Assembly (NCBI RefSeq): GCF_026738875.1
Contig: NZ_JAPQFJ010000014.1
Location: 1-64,000, forward strand
Origin: Clostridium brassicae
Lineage (GTDB): Bacteria > Bacillota > Clostridia > Clostridiales > Clostridiaceae
Length of the DNA stretch: 64,000 bases
Direction: 5' to 3'
The notes beneath the pieces are model-generated. The model made no database searches. It saw only the letters and a program-made list of their open reading frames with translations, and had not been told where the DNA came from. Below are positions 8,148 through 17,109 of this stretch, one piece after another; the stretch's first letter is position 1; each line of letters opens with the position of its first letter. A program made the position numbers and the translations under genes.

Positions 8148-10217
8148 GTGGACACATCACAATATCTATCAATGTTTCTTGAAGAATCAATGGATAATCT
8201 TCAAACTTTAAATGAATCTTTATTAGAGTTAGAGCAAGAACCTGATGATATAGATAAATTAAATGAAATCTTCAGGGTAGCCCATACAATAAAAGGTATG
8301 GCAGCAACTATGGGATACAACAATATGGCTGAATTAACTCATAAAATGGAGGATGTTTTATCTGAATTTAGAGAAGGAAAGCTAAAAGTAACTCAAAATG
8401 TTGTAACAGTATTATTTAAGTGTCTAGACACGCTTGAACAAATGGTTAACAATATATCAGAAGGTATAGAGGACGATGTTCATATAGATGAAATTATAAG
8501 TGGTCTAGAAAAAATTGTTAAGGAAGAAGAAGATAACGGTGAAGTAGAAGAATCAAAAGAAGCTGCAGAAACTGTTAATGAAACTCATAATAATGAGTCA
8601 GGGGAAGATTCAAAAGAAAGCTTTATTGAAATGAATGAATATGATGTTAATATCATAAGACAAGCTTTAGATAAAGGATTCAATCCTTATCAAATTAAAG
8701 TTGTACTGGATGAAAATACTTTATTAAAATCAGCTAGAGCGTTCTTGATATTTAAGGATTTAGAAGAGTATGGAGAAATAATAAAATGCATACCTTCTGC
8801 AGATGATTTAGAAAATGAAAATTTTGATTTAGATATAAGTATGATTTATTTAACACATAAAACAGAAGAAGAAATTTACAATGTTTTATCAAATATCTCT
8901 GAAGTTGAAGAAGTTATAATCGATAATGTAAATGTAGAAGAAAAAATGGCATCTAAAGTTGAGGAAAAGTCAGAGGAAAAGCAGCAACCAGTTGTACAGA
9001 AAAAAGAAGAAAAGAAAATTGAACCTCAAGTTAAGGTCAAACCAAAAGAAGTAGAAAAGAAACCAGAGGAAAGAAGAACTCACAAAAAAGTTCATCAATC
9101 TGTAAGAGTAGATCTTGAAAGATTAGATAAATTTATGAATATGGTTTCAGAACTTGTAATTCATAGAACTAGATTAGAACAAATTAGTTCTAACTATAAA
9201 TCTACTGAATTAAATGAGACTTTAGAGCAGGTCGCTAGAACTACTTCAGATTTGCAAGACTTAGTAATGAAAATAAGAATGTTACCATTAGAAACTGTAT
9301 TTAATAGATTCCCTAGAATGGTTAGAGATCTTTCTGTAGAATTAGACAAGGAAATTGATTTTATAGTAAAAGGACAAGATACAGAGTTAGATAGAACTGT
9401 TATAGATGAAATAGGAGAACCTTTGATTCATCTTATTAGAAATGCAGCTGACCATGGAGTAGAAAGTAAAGAGGAAAGAATAGCTAAAGGGAAAAATTCA
9501 ACTGGAACAATAAAGCTTATTGCTTATCAAGAAGGAACAAAAGCTATTATAAAAGTTGAAGATGATGGTGGCGGAATTCCTGTTGAAAAAGTTAGAGCTA
9601 AGGCTGAAAAAGTTGGTATAAGTACTGAAGGAATGAGTGAAGCAGATATCAGAAATCTTATTTTCGCACAAGGATTTAGTACAAATGAACAAGTTACGGA
9701 CATATCAGGAAGAGGAGTTGGTATGGACGTAGTTAAAACTAAAATTAACTCTTTGGGTGGTACAGTAGACGTTGTAAGTGAGATTGACAAAGGTACTACA
9801 TTTATTATAACATTACCTTTGACACTTCAAATAATACAAGCCTTATTAGTTAAAGTTGGAAATGAAACTATGGCTATATCACTAGGATATATTGATAGGG
9901 TTATTGATTATAAAGAAGAGAATGTTATGAAAACTAATAATAAAGAGGTTATTATCTATAATGATAATGTAATACCACTAATAAGAGTCTATGAAAAATT
10001 GGATATTGAAAAAGTGGACAATGGTAAGAAATACATTGTTATAGTAAAAGTTGGAGAAAGAACAGTAGGACTTTTAGTTGATGGTTTATTAGGCCAACAA
10101 GAAACAGTAATAAAATCTTTAGGAAAAACTTTAAAAGGACTAAAAGAGTATATTGGTGCTACTATATATGGAGATGGATTAGTAACGTTAATACTTGATG
10201 TAGCAGCTTTAATTTAA
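8148..10217 (+). CDS. cheA: Chemotaxis histidine kinase CheA
   Basis: Protein of 689 residues from a GTG start after AAGGAGGG. Domains in order: HPt/P1 with phospho-accepting His46 (FRVAHTIKG); a P2-like CheY/CheB-binding region around 165-270; a Glu/Lys-rich linker; P3 dimerization helices from about 320 ('VRVDLERLDKFMNMVSELVIHR'); the P4 ATPase with the N box 'HLIRNAADHGVE', G1 'EDDGGGI' and G2 'GRGVGMDVV'; and the C-terminal CheW-like P5 domain. It senses receptor state through CheW and phosphorylates CheY and CheB. Confidence 0.95.
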   Translation: MDTSQYLSMFLEESMDNLQTLNESLLELEQEPDDIDKLNEIFRVAHTIKGMAATMGYNNMAELTHKMEDVLSEFREGKLKVTQNVVTVLFKCLDTLEQMVNNISEGIEDDVHIDEIISGLEKIVKEEEDNGEVEESKEAAETVNETHNNESGEDSKESFIEMNEYDVNIIRQALDKGFNPYQIKVVLDENTLLKSARAFLIFKDLEEYGEIIKCIPSADDLENENFDLDISMIYLTHKTEEEIYNVLSNISEVEEVIIDNVNVEEKMASKVEEKSEEKQQPVVQKKEEKKIEPQVKVKPKEVEKKPEERRTHKKVHQSVRVDLERLDKFMNMVSELVIHRTRLEQISSNYKSTELNETLEQVARTTSDLQDLVMKIRMLPLETVFNRFPRMVRDLSVELDKEIDFIVKGQDTELDRTVIDEIGEPLIHLIRNAADHGVESKEERIAKGKNSTGTIKLIAYQEGTKAIIKVEDDGGGIPVEKVRAKAEKVGISTEGMSEADIRNLIFAQGFSTNEQVTDISGRGVGMDVVKTKINSLGGTVDVVSEIDKGTTFIITLPLTLQIIQALLVKVGNETMAISLGYIDRVIDYKEENVMKTNNKEVIIYNDNVIPLIRVYEKLDIEKVDNGKKYIVIVKVGERTVGLLVDGLLGQQETVIKSLGKTLKGLKEYIGATIYGDGLVTLILDVAALI

Positions 10218-10237
10218 TGTGAGGGGAGGGGATTAAC

Positions 10238-10843
10238 ATGATGTATATTGACATGACTCCCATGCAGTTAGATGCATTAAGAGAAGTTGGAAATATTGGT
10301 GTAGGTAATGCAGCAACAGCCTTATCTCAACTTTTAAATAAAAAAGTAGATATGACTGTTCCATCTGTAAATATAGTTCCTTTTGAAGATGTGTTTTCAG
10401 ATAGTGGAACAGAAAGAGTTGTTGCTGCAATTCTTGTAAGGGTACTTGGAGATACCCCAGGAAATATTTTATTTATACTTGAAAGGGAAACAGCATTTAG
10501 TATGATAAAAGCATTGACTGGGGAGGAAAGCGAGGAAATATCTGAAATGGGCAGCTCAGTATTATGTGAGATTGGAAATATTATAGCTGCTTCTTACATG
10601 AATGCTATTTCAAAGTTCACAGGACTTTTTATAACACCATCTGTGCCAGCTCTTTGCTATGATATGTTGGGTGCTATATTATCCACAAGTTTTATAGAAG
10701 CTGGTCAGTTTGATGAACAAGTCCTTGACATTGAGACAAGATTTTTAGAAGATGATAATGATAAGGGAATAAGTGGGCATTTTTATTATATTCCAATGCC
10801 TGGATCTTTAGAAAGAATATTGAGTACATTAGGAGTAAATTAA
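10238..10843 (+). CDS. cheC: CheY-P phosphatase CheC
   Basis: Protein of 201 residues. Two active-site regions of the CheC/FliY phosphatase family are present: 'LDALREVGNIGVGNAATALS' near the N-terminus and 'SSVLCEIGNIIAASYMNAIS' in the middle, each with the Glu-x2-Asn signature. CheC dephosphorylates CheY-P and binds CheD, also encoded in this operon. Two adjacent ATG codons (10238 and 10241) follow GGGGAGGGG; the first is used here but the second is equally possible. Confidence 0.9.
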   Translation: MMYIDMTPMQLDALREVGNIGVGNAATALSQLLNKKVDMTVPSVNIVPFEDVFSDSGTERVVAAILVRVLGDTPGNILFILERETAFSMIKALTGEESEEISEMGSSVLCEIGNIIAASYMNAISKFTGLFITPSVPALCYDMLGAILSTSFIEAGQFDEQVLDIETRFLEDDNDKGISGHFYYIPMPGSLERILSTLGVN

Positions 10844-10859
10844 TGGAGGTTATGAAGAC

Positions 10860-11222
10860 ATGGCAAAAGTATTAATTGTTGATGATGCTGCTTTTATGAG
10901 AATGATGATAAAGGATATTTTAGAAAAGAATGGATTTGATATTGTAGGAGAAGCTAGTAATGGATTAAAAGCTGTAGAACTTTATAAGGCTGAAAAACCA
11001 GACGTAGTAACTATGGATATAACAATGCCTGATATGGATGGTATTGAGGCTGTGAAGGCTATAAAAGAATTTGATCCTAATGCTAAAATAATAATGTGTA
11101 GTGCAATGGGACAACAAACAATGGTAATGGATGCTATAAAATCTGGAGCTAAAGACTTCATTGTAAAACCATTTCAAGCAGATAGAGTACTTGAGGCTAT
11201 TAGAAAAGTAATAGGTCAATAG
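10860..11222 (+). CDS. cheY: Chemotaxis response regulator CheY
   Basis: Single receiver domain of 120 residues. The acidic pair Asp8/Asp9, the phosphoacceptor Asp53 (TMDITMPDMDG), Ser81 in CSAMG and Lys103 in 'FIVKPF' are all present. CheY-P acts on the switch proteins FliM and FliY encoded 450-1800 bases downstream. The ribosome binding site GGAGGT precedes the ATG by nine bases. Confidence 0.95.
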   Translation: MAKVLIVDDAAFMRMMIKDILEKNGFDIVGEASNGLKAVELYKAEKPDVVTMDITMPDMDGIEAVKAIKEFDPNAKIIMCSAMGQQTMVMDAIKSGAKDFIVKPFQADRVLEAIRKVIGQ

Positions 11223-11236
11223 CCTAAAAGGGGGAA

Positions 11237-11644
11237 ATGAAAATGCAAGTTGTTATATTTAGACTTGGGGATGAACAGTTTGCAGTTGAAACTGCAAAAG
11301 TGCAAGGAATAAATGATATTATGGAAATAACAAGGGTCCCTAAAGCACCAGCTCATATAAAAGGATTGATTAATTTAAGAGGTAATGTTATTTCCCTCTT
11401 AAATATAAATCTTTTATTAGGTATACAAAAGTTAGATGATGTGGAGCAAAATAATATAATAATTTTAAATATGGAAGATGAACATGTTGGTATTACAGTA
11501 GATGAAGTTGATGAAGTACTTGAGATTGAAGAGAGTGTATTAGAAAAAGTTGAGGATAATAAGAAACCTTATGTAAAAGGAATTATAAATTTTAAGGATA
11601 GAGTAGTTAGTTTAATAGATATAGATAAACTACTTATAAATTAG
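11237..11644 (+). CDS. cheW: Chemotaxis coupling protein CheW (second copy)
   Basis: Protein of 135 residues with a single CheW domain: 'VVIFRLGDEQFAVETAKVQGI', 'VPKAPAHIKGLINLRGNVISLLNI' and 'GITVDEVDEVLEI'. It matches the CheW consensus more closely than the copy at 5280 ('INLRG' against 'INYEG') and is probably the main coupling protein. It starts after AGGGGGAA, 14 bases after cheY. Confidence 0.9.
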   Translation: MKMQVVIFRLGDEQFAVETAKVQGINDIMEITRVPKAPAHIKGLINLRGNVISLLNINLLLGIQKLDDVEQNNIIILNMEDEHVGITVDEVDEVLEIEESVLEKVEDNKKPYVKGIINFKDRVVSLIDIDKLLIN

Positions 11645-11665
11645 TAAAAGAAATGAGGGACAAAT

Positions 11666-12661
11666 ATGGCAGACGTTTTATCGCAAAGCGAAATAGATGC
11701 CCTTTTATCTGCCTTGAACTCTGGTGAATTAAATCCCGATGAAATTGAAGCGGAAGAAGAAAAACAAAAAGTTAAGCCTTATGACTTTAGAAGTCCTCAG
11801 AAGTTTTCTAAAGATCACATAAGGACACTAGAGCTCATACATGATAATTTTGCTAGGATAATTTCAAATTATCTGTCAGCCCAATTAAGAACTAACGTTA
11901 AGGTAAAGGTAGAAACGGTTCAGCAGATAACTTATGATGAATTTATTCATTCAGTTCCTAATCCAACTATACTGACTATATTCAAGATGCCTCCTTTAAG
12001 TGGTTCAATACTTTTTGAAAGCAATCCTCAATTTGTGTATAAGGTTATTGATATTTTGCTTGGAGGAGCAGGGACTAGTCAATATAAGGATAGAGAGTTT
12101 ACTGACATAGATAAAAACATTATAAAACAAGTAAATACAGGATTAATTGCAAATTTAAAACTTGCTTGGGAAGATGTTCTCGAAGTAGAGCCTGAAATAG
12201 AAGGGCTAGAGACAAACCCAGCTTTAAATCAAACATTAGCTCCAACAGAACCAGTAGCGTTGATAACTTTTTCTGTTGAGATGAATGGAAGTAGTACGTT
12301 TATAAATATTTGTATTCCTTATTTAAGTATAGAAAAGGTATTAGATAAGTTAGTAGTGCAATATTGGTTTAGAGAAAATGATACCTATATACTAGAAGAA
12401 TCTAAACAAAAGTTGCGTAAGAGAGTGAATGTTATTGATTTAGGAGTAACTGCTCAATTAGGAGTTACTAATATAACAGTAGAACAGTTTTTAGGATTAA
12501 CTGTTGGAGATGTAATAACTTTAGATACTACAACTAAGGAAGCAATAAAATTAAAAGTAGAGGATCAAGATTATATGTATGCTAAACCTGGGGTTATCGG
12601 GAAGTTTAAAGGTGTACAGGTATTAGATATTATTGATAAGGATGTGGGAAACTATGAGTAG
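11666..12661 (+). CDS. fliM: Flagellar motor switch protein FliM
   Basis: Protein of 331 residues. The N-terminal CheY-P-binding peptide reads LSQSEIDALL (residues 5-14). The middle domain follows from 'YDFRSPQKFSKDHIRTLELIHDNFAR', and a C-terminal SpoA/FliN-like domain includes 'VIDLGVTAQLGVTNITVEQFLGL'. It forms the middle of the C-ring. Its last eight bases overlap the start of fliY (ATGAGTAG), a sign of translational coupling. Confidence 0.95.
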   Translation: MADVLSQSEIDALLSALNSGELNPDEIEAEEEKQKVKPYDFRSPQKFSKDHIRTLELIHDNFARIISNYLSAQLRTNVKVKVETVQQITYDEFIHSVPNPTILTIFKMPPLSGSILFESNPQFVYKVIDILLGGAGTSQYKDREFTDIDKNIIKQVNTGLIANLKLAWEDVLEVEPEIEGLETNPALNQTLAPTEPVALITFSVEMNGSSTFINICIPYLSIEKVLDKLVVQYWFRENDTYILEESKQKLRKRVNVIDLGVTAQLGVTNITVEQFLGLTVGDVITLDTTTKEAIKLKVEDQDYMYAKPGVIGKFKGVQVLDIIDKDVGNYE

Positions 12662-13853
12662 CGATAACGGATTTCTTTCTCAGGAAGAAATAGATGCATT
12701 ATTAAATGGGGGAAGTGATTCTACACCTAGTGATGAAGTTGGAAACGATAAACCTGAGGAAAGCAATATACAAGGAGATATATCTCCTGTAGAAGAGGAA
12801 GATGGAATTTCTGACTTGGAAAGGGATTTACTAGGTGAAATAGGTAATATCTCTATGGGGTCAGCGTCTACTGCTCTTTCTACTATAATAAATCAGCAGG
12901 TAAATATCACTACTCCACAAGTTGAAATTACTACTTTAAATAAATTAAAAGACAGTTTTGAAGTTCCTAATATAGCTCTTGAAGTTCAATATACAAGTGG
13001 TATATTAGGCGAAAACTTACTTGTAATGAAAATAGATGATGCAGCAGTTATCGCCAATTTGATGATGGGAGGAGATGGTAAGATAGAAAAAACCACTTCT
13101 CTTTCTGAAATAGAAGAAAGTGCTGTATCAGAAGCTATGAATCAGATGATAGGTTCAGCTGCTACATCAATGGCGACAATGTTTGCGAGAGAGGTTAATA
13201 TTTCTCCGCCATTATCTAAAATATGGGAAGATACAACTGCTCCTTTAGCGGAAGGTATAACAGGTGATGAACCTATAGTGCAAGTATCTTTTAGATTAAA
13301 TATAGGTGAATTAGTTGATAGCAAAATTATGCAAATACTCCCAATAAAAACTGCAAAAAAAATAGTTTCTATAATGATGGGAAAAGAAGATGGTGAAAAT
13401 ATTCAGCCTATAAAAGAAGGTTCTAAAGTAAATATGGAAAAGATTGAGGTTAAACCTAAACCAGTACAACACCATGAAGAAAAACAATACATACAAGAAA
13501 CTAAGCCGCAACCACCACAACCACAGCCACAAGTTAATGTTCAAACAGCTAATTTCAAACCTCTTGGAGAGGCTGCAGTTAGCAATACTCCTCAAAATAT
13601 AGATTTAATACTTGATGTTCCGCTTGAAATTTCAGTGGTTCTTGGAAGAACTAAAAAGAGTATAAAAGAAGTATTAAGTTTGGGCGCAGGTTCTCTTATA
13701 GAATTAGATAAATTAGCAGAAGAGCCTGTTGAAATTTTGGTTAATGGTAAAAAGGTAGCTTATGGAGAAGTAGTTGTTGTAGATGAAAACTTTGGTGTTA
13801 GAATAGTAAGTATTGTAAGTGGTGAAGAAAGAGTTAAATCCCTTAGAGGATAA
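12654..13853 (+). CDS. fliY: Flagellar motor switch phosphatase FliY (FliN fusion)
   Basis: Protein of 399 residues from the ATG at 12654, which overlaps the fliM stop. The frame is open upstream to 12633, but GTGGGA lies at the right distance before 12654. It starts with a CheY-binding peptide LSQEEIDALL. Two CheC-like active-site repeats follow ('ERDLLGEIGNISMGSASTALS' and 'EESAVSEAMNQMIGSAATSMA'). A Gln/Pro-rich linker ('KPQPPQPQPQ') then leads to a C-terminal FliN/SpoA domain from about residue 310 ('LDVPLEISVVLGRTKKSIKEVL'). It both builds the C-ring and dephosphorylates CheY-P. Confidence 0.93.
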   Translation: MSSDNGFLSQEEIDALLNGGSDSTPSDEVGNDKPEESNIQGDISPVEEEDGISDLERDLLGEIGNISMGSASTALSTIINQQVNITTPQVEITTLNKLKDSFEVPNIALEVQYTSGILGENLLVMKIDDAAVIANLMMGGDGKIEKTTSLSEIEESAVSEAMNQMIGSAATSMATMFAREVNISPPLSKIWEDTTAPLAEGITGDEPIVQVSFRLNIGELVDSKIMQILPIKTAKKIVSIMMGKEDGENIQPIKEGSKVNMEKIEVKPKPVQHHEEKQYIQETKPQPPQPQPQVNVQTANFKPLGEAAVSNTPQNIDLILDVPLEISVVLGRTKKSIKEVLSLGAGSLIELDKLAEEPVEILVNGKKVAYGEVVVVDENFGVRIVSIVSGEERVKSLRG

Positions 13854-13888
13854 TATGATTTTAAAACAAAGTATTATAAAAAACACGA

Positions 13889-13946
13889 CATATGAAATAT
13901 AAAAATGCAATTTTGAAAAATCAAAATTGCATTTTTATTTCATATG
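13889..13946. terminator. Strong bidirectional terminator after fliY
   Basis: A stem of about 27 base pairs runs from CATATGAAATA to TCATATG, centred on the AAAA loop at 13917-13920, with a central AAAAATGCAATTTTGA / TCAAAATTGCATTTTT. A-runs and T-runs on both flanks let it work on either strand. It ends the chemotaxis/switch operon. Confidence 0.85.
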
Positions 13947-14100
13947 CTTAATATTATGTGAAAGTATGTTGTTCACAAATTGTTTATATTTTCGGAAAAA
14001 TATAAACGCTTTAAGTTGTATATAAATTTTAATGTAGTATAATTTAACATTAAAAATGAAATTACTATAGTAATTCCTTTTATTTTTTTATAAACTAATA
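13947..14100 (+). promoter_or_regulatory. Intergenic region with palindromes and a possible SigA promoter before flgM
   Basis: No gene is seen here. A perfect 11-bp inverted repeat GTTTATATTTT/AAAATATAAAC lies at 13982-14007. A possible SigA promoter has TTGTAT at 14016 and TATAAT at 14038 with a 16-base gap. AATTACTATAGTAATT at 14060-14075 is a perfect 16-bp palindrome immediately downstream of it and could be an operator. A sigma-28 promoter follows at 14101, so flgM may be expressed from tandem early and late promoters. Confidence 0.4.
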
Positions 14101-14127
14101 TAAACTTTATATATAGTAATTCGATAA
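14101..14127 (+). promoter_or_regulatory. Sigma-28 (SigD) promoter of the flgM operon
   Basis: TAAA at 14101-14104 and CGATAA at 14122-14127 with 17 bases between them. The flgM start is 41 bases downstream. Confidence 0.75.
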
Positions 14128-14167
14128 TATTAACAAGAAGATAAGAAATGGTTAAGGAGTGTCAGGA

Positions 14168-14452
14168 ATGAAAATATCAAGAACTGATATAAGTAAAGCT
14201 GTAAATTTATACGATAAGAATAATAATCAAATAGAGAAACAAAAAATAGAAAAAATTAAAGAAAAAAAAGATTCTATAGAGATTTCTAAGGCAGGGAAAG
14301 AACTGAGTACTTTAGATATTACTGATAATAAAACTTCATCTGCTGAAAAATTGGAAAAAATAAGAAAAGAAATTAAAAATGGAACTTATAAAGTAGATGC
14401 AAAACTTGTTGCAAAAAAGATGATAGATATAATGAAAGGAAGAGAGGGGTAA
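14168..14452 (+). CDS. flgM: Anti-sigma-28 factor FlgM
   Basis: Protein of 94 residues from the ATG at 14168, eight bases after AAGGAG. An upstream GTG at 14159 overlaps that ribosome binding site. The C-terminal half has the FlgM pattern 'EKLEKIRKEIKNGTYKVDAKLVAKKMIDIM', the region that binds sigma-28; the N-terminal half is Lys/Glu-rich and disordered-looking. FlgM holds SigD inactive until it is exported through the finished hook. It is itself behind a SigD promoter, giving feedback on the regulon described here. Its stop codon abuts the flgN start. Confidence 0.9.
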   Translation: MKISRTDISKAVNLYDKNNNQIEKQKIEKIKEKKDSIEISKAGKELSTLDITDNKTSSAEKLEKIRKEIKNGTYKVDAKLVAKKMIDIMKGREG

Positions 14453-14893
14453 ATGAGTTTAGAGTTTACAGTTTGCAGTTCACAATTGAAGGAGAATATG
14501 AAAAAACAATCTGAGGCTTTAAAGGGTTTACTTAAAGGTCTAGAAGAGCAACATGAATACATTGTCAAAAATGATGTATTTAAGATGGAAAGCTGTGTAG
14601 AAAAAATTCAAAAACATAATCAAAATATTGCAAATCTAGAGCTTGAGAGAAGAAGTATACTTAAAGAAGAGTTGAAACAAAAAACTATGAGCGGCTTAAT
14701 TGAAGAGATAGATGATAAGGATTTAGAAAAAACTTTTAGAGACATACAGAAATTGATCAATGAAGTTAAGCTTCAAAAAGATACGAATGAGCTTTTGATT
14801 AGACAAGGAATGGTTTTCACCAATAAAATGCTTATGATTCTAAATCCAGATAGACAAGCTAAAACTTACAATGGATACGGGAAGATTAGATAA
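14453..14893 (+). CDS. flgN: FlgN-family flagellar export chaperone
   Basis: Helical protein of 146 residues. It begins directly after the flgM stop, as usual for flgM-flgN pairs. Long amphipathic helices dominate ('LLKGLEEQHEYIVKNDVFKMESCVEKIQKHNQNIANLE'), matching the FlgN fold. It should hold FlgK and FlgL, encoded next, in the cytoplasm before export. The call rests on context plus helical pattern more than on fixed residues. Confidence 0.8.
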   Translation: MSLEFTVCSSQLKENMKKQSEALKGLLKGLEEQHEYIVKNDVFKMESCVEKIQKHNQNIANLELERRSILKEELKQKTMSGLIEEIDDKDLEKTFRDIQKLINEVKLQKDTNELLIRQGMVFTNKMLMILNPDRQAKTYNGYGKIR

Positions 14894-14897
14894 AAGA

Positions 14898-15106
14898 TTA
14901 GGTGCTAGGTACTAGGTACTAGGTACTAGGATTGAAAGACGGGTGTTAGGAACTAGATGCTATAGGTACTAGGATAGGAGGTAAAACTACATTTAAAGGA
15001 GCGGAGCTCCTTTACGCTCTTTGTAGTAAGCTACAAAGGCGGATTCAGTAATTGAGTGTTCTCAATTACTTCCTTTCCTAGTACCTAGCACCTAATACCT
15101 AGTACT
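14898..15106. repeat. Palindrome-bounded repeat element, copy A
   Basis: The outer arms are made of TAGGTACTAGG-like tandem units. TTAGGTGCTAGGTACTAGG at 14898-14916 is an exact inverted repeat of 15077-15095, and an inner arm AGGTACTAGGATAGGA at 14964 pairs with 15071-15086 at 15 of 16 positions. The core (14981-15079) shares most positions with copy B and folds into three hairpins: AAAGGAGC-GGA-GCTCCTTT, CTTTGTAG-TAAG-CTACAAAG and GTAATTGAG-TGTT-CTCAATTAC. It carries no open reading frame. It sits between flgN and flgK. It looks like a miniature inverted-repeat element or a structured RNA spacer. Confidence 0.8.
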
Positions 15107-15128
15107 TAAAAAAACGGGGAGTGATAAA

Positions 15129-17003
15129 ATGTCAGGATTGTTTGGGACTTTTAACATAGGAAAAAGAGGATTGTTTGCTCAACAAAGAGCTATAGACGTA
15201 ACTTCACATAATATAGGGAATGCTAATACAGAAGGGTATTCAAGACAAAGAGCTATTTTAGAAACTACAAGACCTTTTGGTATGCCTTCTATGGATAGTC
15301 AAATAGGACCAGGACAAATAGGAACTGGGGTTGATGTATCAACTATCCAAAGAGTTAGAGATGGGTTTATGGACTACCAAGTAAGAAGAGAGAAAAGTAC
15401 ATTAGGTCAATATCAAGCAAGAGATAAATATTTAAGTGAGATTGAGAGTATATTCAATGAGCCTTCAGAAAATGGTATTTCTAATTTAATAGGAAAGTTT
15501 TTTCAAAGTTGGGATGAACTTTCAAAACAAGCTGCAAATTCAAATGCTAGAACAGTAGTAGCCCAACAATCAGCAGCTTTAGCTAATGAGTTAAACCACA
15601 CATACAGTCAACTTGAAAAAGTAAAAGAGAATGCTCATGATAGTATAAAGCAAACGGTTTTTGAGGTAAATGGAATACTTGAGAGATTAGATAAACTAAA
15701 TCAGCAAATTATGAGTGTTAAGGTTTCTGGAATGGAACCCAATGACTTAATGGATCAAAGAGATTTGCTTTTAGACCAATTAAGTGAAAACTTTAACATA
15801 AAAGTAGAAAATGATAAATTTTATTCTGTCAATGTAACTCCAGGAGATGTAGATGGACTTGGAAGTGATGTAAACGGACTTCTTGTAAGGAAAAACCCTA
15901 ATGATGCTGTAAGAAGATTTTCTTATGTTACAGGTATGGAAAAAATTGAAGGAAAGACAGATTTATATAAGGTTACATACCTTAGAAATGGAGATAAAGA
16001 TAAGCCAGAAACTATTACTGTGAAAATGACTGAAGAAGAACATAAAAGATTAGATCAAACAAGAGTATTATGGTCTCAAAAGGATCCTAATAATGAAGAT
16101 AAAGATGGTTTAATAATAGATAAAAACGGCGGAGAAATAACTTCAGGAAGCACAAAGGAGTTTAAAGATTTAGCCATTTTTGCTTTAGATAATGATGAGG
16201 ATAGAGGATGTCTTAAAGGTTATATGTCTGTACAAAAAGATGTGGACAATTACATGGATCAATTAAATAAATTAGCTAAATCCATAGCTTTATCTGTAAA
16301 TACTATACACAGTGGACATACATCAGCAGGTGTACCGACAGATCCAATAGATCCATCAAGTGCAGATTATATGCCTTTCTTTGTAAATAAAGACAAAGCT
16401 AAGTATGAAAATGATAAAATAAATAATTTAGGTGACGTGTTAACAGGTGAAGCTGAAATAACAGCTAAAAACATAGCTGTTAATGAAGAAATATTAAAAG
16501 ATGTAATGAAAATAAAAACAAGAATACATGATGATCAATTTGCTTACGCAAAAGATAATGACATAGACGGAGAAAGTGATGGAAAAAGAGCTCTTGCAAT
16601 ATCCGAACTTAAAAACACTTTAATGAAAATTCAAGATATTGATCCTAAAAAAATGACTAGAGAAGAGTTTATAAAAAAGTGTACTGGTAAAGATGGATTA
16701 GTGGATGATGTAAATAGTGTTAAAACAATAAAAAGTGATATTAATGGTATGAAAACAGATAATTATTTTAAGGATTGTGTGAACAAGTTAGGAATACAAG
16801 AACAAGAAGCAAGAAGAGTTGTTAAAAATCAAGAAGTTCTTTTAAAGAGTTTCCAAGAAAGAAGAGATTCTATATCAGGAGTATCATTAGATGAGGAAAT
16901 GGCAAACTTAGTTCAATTCCAACATGCTTACCAAGCAAATGCTAAGATAATATCTACAGTGGATGAACTTTTGGATGTGGTTATTAATGGATTAAAAAGG
17001 TAA
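15129..17003 (+). CDS. flgK: Flagellar hook-associated protein 1 FlgK
   Basis: Protein of 624 residues. The N-terminus has the axial-protein pattern 'FGTFNIGKRGLFAQQRAIDVTSHNIGNANTEGYSRQR'. The C-terminus ends with 'GVSLDEEMANLVQFQHAYQANAKIISTVDELLDVVINGLKR', the heptad region shared by FlgK proteins. The middle is variable. FlgK caps the hook and joins it to FlgL and the filament. The ribosome binding site GGGGAGTG lies just after repeat copy A. Confidence 0.93.
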   Translation: MSGLFGTFNIGKRGLFAQQRAIDVTSHNIGNANTEGYSRQRAILETTRPFGMPSMDSQIGPGQIGTGVDVSTIQRVRDGFMDYQVRREKSTLGQYQARDKYLSEIESIFNEPSENGISNLIGKFFQSWDELSKQAANSNARTVVAQQSAALANELNHTYSQLEKVKENAHDSIKQTVFEVNGILERLDKLNQQIMSVKVSGMEPNDLMDQRDLLLDQLSENFNIKVENDKFYSVNVTPGDVDGLGSDVNGLLVRKNPNDAVRRFSYVTGMEKIEGKTDLYKVTYLRNGDKDKPETITVKMTEEEHKRLDQTRVLWSQKDPNNEDKDGLIIDKNGGEITSGSTKEFKDLAIFALDNDEDRGCLKGYMSVQKDVDNYMDQLNKLAKSIALSVNTIHSGHTSAGVPTDPIDPSSADYMPFFVNKDKAKYENDKINNLGDVLTGEAEITAKNIAVNEEILKDVMKIKTRIHDDQFAYAKDNDIDGESDGKRALAISELKNTLMKIQDIDPKKMTREEFIKKCTGKDGLVDDVNSVKTIKSDINGMKTDNYFKDCVNKLGIQEQEARRVVKNQEVLLKSFQERRDSISGVSLDEEMANLVQFQHAYQANAKIISTVDELLDVVINGLKR

Positions 17004-17109
17004 AAGAAATCGCTAATCTCTAGTCGTTAATTGCCAAAAGAGCCACATGAATTTTTGAAGAAAGCTTTTGGAATTAGAGATTAAGAAAATGTGAGCGGAG
17101 GTATAAAAA
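17004..17109 (+). repeat. Short intergenic palindrome between flgK and flgL
   Basis: TAATCTCTA at 17014-17022 pairs with TAGAGATTA at 17075-17083, and CCAAAAG at 17034-17040 pairs with CTTTTGG at 17065-17071, giving a nested stem. It has no T-run, so it is not a standard terminator. It may modulate the flgK-flgL transcript. Confidence 0.5.

Noticed and set aside
8925-8935. CGATAA within cheA as an internal sigma-28 promoter
   Set aside because: No matching upstream element at the right distance and it lies mid-gene.
14901-14930. CRISPR array or VNTR gene from the CTAGGTACTAGGTACTAGG units
   Set aside because: The units are contiguous without spacers and form the arms of an inverted repeat; no cas gene is in the window.
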